Positions 58,654 through 64,000 of a stretch of 64,000 nucleotides of DNA are shown here, in pieces. How positions within the stretch are numbered: the stretch's first letter is position 1; every line of letters starts with the position of its first letter. A program made the translations under genes and the position numbers. The stretch covers positions 10,602,001 through 10,666,000 of the forward strand of contig NC_065898.1 in the NCBI RefSeq assembly GCF_905147045.1, given 5' to 3'. This DNA is from Nymphalis io. Its lineage: Eukaryota; Arthropoda; Insecta; Lepidoptera; Nymphalidae. The notes below the pieces were generated by a model. It worked only from the letters and a program-made list of their open reading frames with translations, did not search any database and was not told the origin of the DNA.

Positions 58654-60279
58654 GACAAAGTGTTTATCGTGTGTATGATTACGTTTGTTATCAATATCCC
58701 TATTACCTTAATTTGAATCCGTAATTAAATAGTTTTTTTTATACCTACCTACAACAGATATGAACCGTTTTTATTTTGCGAAAAAGAGCTGTCCGATGTG
58801 TACACTGTAAGTGAAGTCTTGGAGCTCAGGATGGTCTTTGGGATGTTTTAATAAAGTGGGTATACTTACAGTGGCCTTATAATATTGTGGATATACTTGT
58901 GAATAATAATAGGTTTATATGTATACGTTTTTATGTATGGTTGTATAAGTGTATATATAAGAGTATATATGTAGTTATATTAAATATTTACTAGGTATTT
59001 AATGGATTGTAATTTTAAGTTGATTGTAAGTGCAAACTGTGCCCGATTATTGTTCAATATTCATAATAATAAATTCAATACTACGTTATTCAAAAGTTCC
59101 CTTATGAGCACTTTTATAAAGAATCAATTAATTTCATTTGACTAATTTTTATTGCCTACTTCCAAAAAAGTGGTTTTCAATTACGCAATATATTTACTCC
59201 TTGTAAACCGATTATTATGATAATTAATTTCAATCGATCGCTATGACAATCGATATATTTTTAACACAACATATCCTTTAACGCAAGTCGCATCTTATTT
59301 TAGTTAGAAGAACAAATTTAAGGAGGTATTTCAATGTATGCCTGGCATTAACTAGTTTTATATAATTACTCTGTCTTTTGTGTTTTAACGACATAATTGC
59401 TGAACAAGTTAAAAAAAATAGGGTAAGGAGATAAGCTTTTAACCCCGGTGAAAGAGAGTGGATATATTATGAAATCCACTCCAAAGACAATAGGAAGCAC
59501 TAATACTACGCGAACAGACTTGTGAGTAAAATCAAGTATTTTATAAGTGGGTTCCATAAAGGAAGTATCATGACAATTCAAAAGAGTTCTTTATATAATC
59601 ATATTATATTATGAATGAATAACTCACCTTTGTTTTTGAGATTTGAGGGTATTTTCCTGTCCTATCTTAATCCAAATATTTCATATAAAGCTTACATCAA
59701 TAAGAGTTATATTGAAACGTTTATAGTTCAAGGAAATTAGATCGTTGGTTTTTTTATTCTCTAAATAAAATAACTAAGGGACACATTTTAGGGTTGAATG
59801 TACACGGTTTATTTTTATTATTGAACTTAACGGCGTCCTTAATGTCAATTAATAGTGTATGCTATGAAATATATATATTTCAAGTTTATATGGTTACAAG
59901 CATCTTAATTATTATGACTAGCTTCGAAACGTTATGTAAAAAAAATATGTTTTTTAAGCGTTACACTTCGGACTAGTACTGAAAACGTAAAAAAAGTCTG
60001 GTAAAGCCTATGAATTTCCCACAGCTGTCTACTTTTTTGGTTCTGTTAAACAAAAAGTCATTTAAGCGAACCAAAATCATTGATTGATATGTTACTTTAA
60101 AAGAAACAATGAACTGTTATAATTTAAAAAATAAACCACTAATTAATTTACCCTTAGAAACTCGTTTTTTTACTTTTATAAGATGACATTTAATTTTATA
60201 ACTGACAAGACGCTCTTGCCCAAATAGGTCACAGATTAATTACTGTAACGTTCCTATTTTTTTGATGTAATAATCAAAA
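58654..60279. other. AT-rich stretch, nothing recognised
   Basis: No repeat family or convincing exon. The 71- and 60-codon open frames here have no supporting context. Confidence 0.4.
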
Positions 60280-60350
60280 CGCTGACTGATACATTCGCGA
60301 CCTAATGGTGACTATCATTATCGCAAATAGACATTATAAGAAATATTAAT
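60280..60350 (-). repeat. Family B trace
   Basis: 'cctaatggtgactatc' and 'atagacattataagaaat' align loosely with family B. Confidence 0.35.
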
Positions 60351-60451
60351 TATTTGAACTTTATTTATTACAATATGCTATTTTGTAATTATAATATTAA
60401 TATAATATTAATATTAATATAAAAATACAAATGTAAAGTAGTGTTTATTTT

Positions 60452-60474
60452 TCATCTCATCTCATCTCATCTCT
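60452..60474. repeat. (CATCT)n short tandem repeat
   Basis: About four and a half CATCT units. Confidence 0.85.
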
Positions 60475-60567
60475 TCATCAAATGATAACATACAATGACG
60501 AAATATCATTGTGTAATTTTCTTGTTCAAACGAATATTAGTGATATTAAACGAGAACAATGTAAAAC

Positions 60568-60617
60568 AAATGTTTTATGACAATTTCATATTCATCTGAA
60601 ATTGTCATAAAACATTT
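60568..60617. repeat. Perfect 21-bp inverted repeat
   Basis: Arms 60568-60588 and 60597-60617 are perfectly complementary around the 8-base loop 'tattcatc'. The sequence is unrelated to the repeat families here. Confidence 0.85.
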
Positions 60618-61499
60618 ATATGTCAAACGTACATAGATGTTTTCATCTGTTCCTTATACCGGTAAAATCATCGTTTTTTTAGATAATTTATATGAGTACT
60701 ATAACATAAGTAAGACTGTTACCTTAAAATAACTTATTACTTACTCTGAATCGATTTAAAATCCATTAAAATAGTTAAAAATATTTTCTAAATCCTAATA
60801 AATATATTAAGATCTAATAGTCAACAAAAAAACGATACTGTTTCGTAATTGAATAGGTATCCAAATAAAGAATTGTAATTATTTTTAAATATGTGATATT
60901 TATAGTTTTTGCCTATTTTATAACTGTACTAGTAAAACCTGGCAGTATTTGCCTGTGCGTTTTAACCAATGGGCCATCTAGGCTTTTGTAGGATTTACAT
61001 TACATAAAACGATAATATATTATTTACTTAAAAAATGTTCATACTTCTATTTGGGTGATATGCCACATGATGTTGTACTATATTTGAATTTAACTCAAAC
61101 TTGAGACGGCATGATATGTTTTATTCATGAAAGTCATATTAAATATTTCTCATCAGAACAACGATTTGAATCTAAAATTTAATCTGCTATTAGTTTGCAT
61201 GAAATTTTCGCCGCTTAAAAAAACGATTTTATCACGAATTTTTTCTCATATTATACGTTTTATTACTAATATACACAGTAGGTGGCTACTGTGTTTAATT
61301 AAAAAATACCAATAACAAAGGTCGTAACTGTAAATTATGCCTTCACCGTGGTAGTTTGTTTTATAGCAGAAATGCTGTAAAATCCTTCCTAGAAGTCGTA
61401 CAAAGAATTACGTTACATAGAAACGACTTGCATTATATTTTACAATTTATTAAAGGTCAGTAGATATTTATAGATACAGTAGGGTAAGTAAAGTAATAG
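60618..61499. other. AT-rich stretch, nothing recognised
   Basis: No gene or repeat recognised. Confidence 0.4.
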
Positions 61500-61740
61500 C
61501 CTTTAAATGACTCATTGCTGGGCTAAGATCATCTCTCCTTATTCGCTGCTCCAATGCGGGTTGATACACATGTGGCAGATTTGCTACAGACACAGATATG
61601 CCCGTTTCCTTGCAATGTTTTCCATTACCGCTTGCTCAAAGGCCTCCTCTACTCTAAAGGAGAACTTTCGGAAGTTATTCCACCATTCTGGTTCGACGCG
61701 GATACAAAAACACATTTTCCTTCACCCATGGTTTGAATTA
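61500..61740 (-). repeat. Two degraded family A SINE fragments
   Basis: The tail-side part appears twice: 'actcattgctgggctaag' to 'gcgggttgatacacatgtgg' (61507-61575), then 'aaggcctcctctactctaaa' to 'ttccttcaccca' (61637-61733). One copy appears inserted in, or fused to, another. Confidence 0.55.
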
Positions 61741-62249
61741 TAAACAAAAATGAAATAAATGAAAATTCCGGGATGCCAGCTTGGCTAGTTTGGTTTTAAA
61801 ATTGTAATTTTTAGTTGAAATTAACGCGTTCCAAACAAAATATACAGTCAAGTAAAGTAAGTCAAGTGATATACAACTTGACTTACGTTACAATTTTATG
61901 TGTATTGTTTATTATTATACATCTTGTAAAGCTGTGGGTCCTGCAAAGCATAAATAATCTTTGGTCGATTATAGAAATTAAGGAAATAATGAGTAGACCT
62001 TTACATAAGCAAAGCATATAGTGCTCCATTGTGAAAAATCAGTTGGGTAGAATTATTATTTGTTAATATACCTCTTTCCTCAATATTTATAGGCAGACGT
62101 GACCACGAATTGGACCTTTAATTTGGTTACATTTTTTTTAAAAACATCGACGAAATAGATATAGTGTAGTAAATGTGGTTTTTCTCATTACTGAATATAT
62201 GAAACGTTTTAACTAAGTCTTAGTAACAAATTTCGTGTAGGTTCAGACG

Positions 62250-62525
62250 AGTAGGCGGACGAGCACATGGGCCACCTGATGGTAAGTGGTCACCAACGTC
62301 TATAGACATTGGCTTTGTAAGAAATGTTAACCATCGCTTACATCGCCAATGCGCCACCGATCTTGGGAACTAAGATGTTATATCCCTTGTGCCTGTAATT
62401 ACACTCGCTCACTCACCTTTCAAACTGGAACACAACAATACCAAGTACTGCTATTTTGCGGTAGAATATCTGATAAGTGGGTGGCACCTACCCAGACGAA
62501 TTTGCACAATTCCTTACCACCAGTT
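62250..62525 (-). mobile_element. Family B retroposon, near-full copy lacking the poly(A) tail
   Basis: Minus copy from 'gtaggcggacgagcacatgg' to 'ccttaccaccagttgatcag'. Its right end ('agttgatcagtgtaaaagcc') continues the match to the reverse complement of 23613-23640, outside the usual head, so these two share an extended 5' end. Confidence 0.82.
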
Positions 62526-63940
62526 GATCAGTGTAAAAGCCGATACTATTTAATATAAATTGTGAATGTTTCGATAATACGTTTGAATGGCAATTACGCA
62601 AATCGATTTAAACCAAAAAAAATAGATGAACGAAAGATTTGCTTTCGAATAAATTTAGTATAATAAATGTTAAATGAGAATTTTCAATAAACTTCTACGT
62701 TGTTCATTTAACTCAAAAGATGAAATGTTTGGTGCGATTTGGTCCCACGCAATCAACTTTCCATTTGAACCTTTAAGAGCTTGTTTACTAGTTAGAATCG
62801 AATAAAATTTAAGCAAACACAAAATCCAAATTAGAAACATATACGATTATATGCATAAATGCATGTACAGGTATATACGGGTACTATGTACATTAACATG
62901 AATACTCACACTCACAAATCCTTTTAAAAATACATTAAAAAGCTCGGGTAAATTGAATAGATAATGGCGTTTAAAATGATCATTAGAACAAGCAAGTATC
63001 ATGACTATTCATATTTTTCTATAGTAATGTATCGAGTAATAATGTGTAATTACGGTCAATTGCAAAGTAGGTGGGATTTATGTGAAACCTACATCTAAGT
63101 GAACTTTATTGTTGCATTAACTACGCCGAAGGCGTAGAACGATATTAAACTTTAACTAGTCTAGTGCATATGTGTGTGTAACGGACTGCTCAAGGCACTA
63201 AGTGGCGCCTGCGGTGTAATTTTCCTATTTAAGCCGAGTTAAAATTGAGAAATTTTGAAAGGAAGCTTGTAAGAAAATTTATACTGAATATTTTTAACTG
63301 AATATTACGGATATTTTAGTAAACTGAAAAGTGATATTTCATTGAGAACCACTACGCTTTTTTACGTTTTAATGTATAGTAGTAAAATAGCAATACTTAG
63401 TATTGTTGTGTTACTATTGAAAGAGTGAGTGACGTCAGATACTAATATGACGCCTTTTAAAAATCAAACATTTTTAAAACTGGGATATATGGGAGATATA
63501 TTTGTGTTCATATATTTTATTGAGGAACAGTTATACAAATTTATGGATATTTAAAATTATGAATATCAATCCTCACTCAAACTGCGTTGGAGTAATAGGC
63601 TATATCTTATTACACACACACACATGTATATATATATATATATTCTTATGTAGTCCATGCTTGAAATAAAACTATGAGCGTAATAATCGCGGGCTCGATA
63701 GGCTTACTTATAAGGCTGTACGTCCCAAGTTTGTGCCAGCCGACCGCGTATTTATTGGATTTTTCTGTCGAGTAACTATTTGTAGCGGTCTAGAGCTTCA
63801 AAGCTTCTACCTTCACGTATGCGTCAACAACAGTACAAAGTTTCAAATCAATCGGATGAAGGATGGACTAAAAGTAGCATAAAGTCTTATATTATATATA
63901 ATGATAAATTAGCAAAAGACAAAGCCCGGCTGACTTATTA
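62526..63940. other. Mostly unrecognised sequence with a family B trace
   Basis: 63376-63440 ('gtattgttgtgttactattg' and 'gtgagtgac') is a family B trace. A GC-richer segment 63640-63890 ('aaagtttcaaatcaatcgg') has the style of dispersed lepidopteran repeats. A CA/TA microsatellite lies at 63613-63642. Confidence 0.35.
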
Positions 63941-63944
63941 TTCA

Positions 63945-64000
63945 GTAACAGCCTGTGAATGATCCACTGCTGGGCTAAGGAGTCCTCTCCTTTTTGAGGA
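63945..64000 (-). mobile_element. Family A SINE, cut by the window end
   Basis: Starts 'cagtaacagcctgtgaatg' and 'ccactgctgggctaagg', the 3' end of family A in minus orientation. The rest lies outside the window. Confidence 0.8.

Noticed and set aside
58760..58806. Second exon for the candidate gene at 56821
   Set aside because: It has a good polypyrimidine tract, an AG and a GTAAGT donor, but joined in phase 0 it gives ATA-TGA, an immediate stop.

Overview
The window looks like butterfly or moth (Lepidoptera) nuclear DNA, probably from a nymphalid-like genome. It is AT-rich and gene-poor, with small exons bounded by GT/AG introns. It is crowded with dispersed repeats of kinds I associate with Lepidoptera: a tRNA-derived SINE that I recognise as Metulj-like, an RTE-clade LINE with (TTGA)n tails, and other short retroposons. 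This assignment is from memory; nothing could be searched.

Two protein genes are well supported, both on the + strand. The first is a 12-exon gene for a secreted NDNF/Nord protein (23192-42758). I assembled it exon by exon, and all eleven splice phases agree, giving 557 residues. The second is a two-exon zinc-finger gene of the ZNF277 family (45065-46831, 435 residues). A third gene may begin at 56821: a 13-codon first exon with a strong splice donor, 78 bases downstream of a perfect RFX-type X-box, so it may be a ciliary gene running off the right edge.

Layout. 1-23 kb: repeats, dominated by a near full-length RTE LINE (2375-5404) with a 12-bp target-site duplication and two disabling mutations. 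23-43 kb: the NDNF gene, whose introns carry a 5'-truncated RTE copy almost identical to the full-length one, several SINEs and an oligo(A) LINE tail with a 12-bp target-site duplication. 43-47 kb: a tRNA-derived SINE, a diverged pair of GC-rich modules, then ZNF277, whose only intron is mostly one retroposon. 47-64 kb: repeats, including a LINE C-terminal fragment, a Harbinger-like MITE with TTA duplications, a solo-LTR-like insertion nested in a SINE, an old RTE fragment beside a long AT microsatellite, and the candidate ciliary first exon.

Repeat family labels used below: A = Metulj-like tRNA-derived SINE, about 310 bp; B = about 290-bp poly(A)-ended retroposon without a recognisable tRNA head; C = SINE with a tRNA-Glu-like head and an (ATT)n tail; D = another tRNA-derived SINE with an (ATT)n tail; E = dispersed repeat of unknown class; F = MITE with 26-bp terminal inverted repeats. 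No CRISPR array, bacterial operon or true tRNA/rRNA gene was seen.
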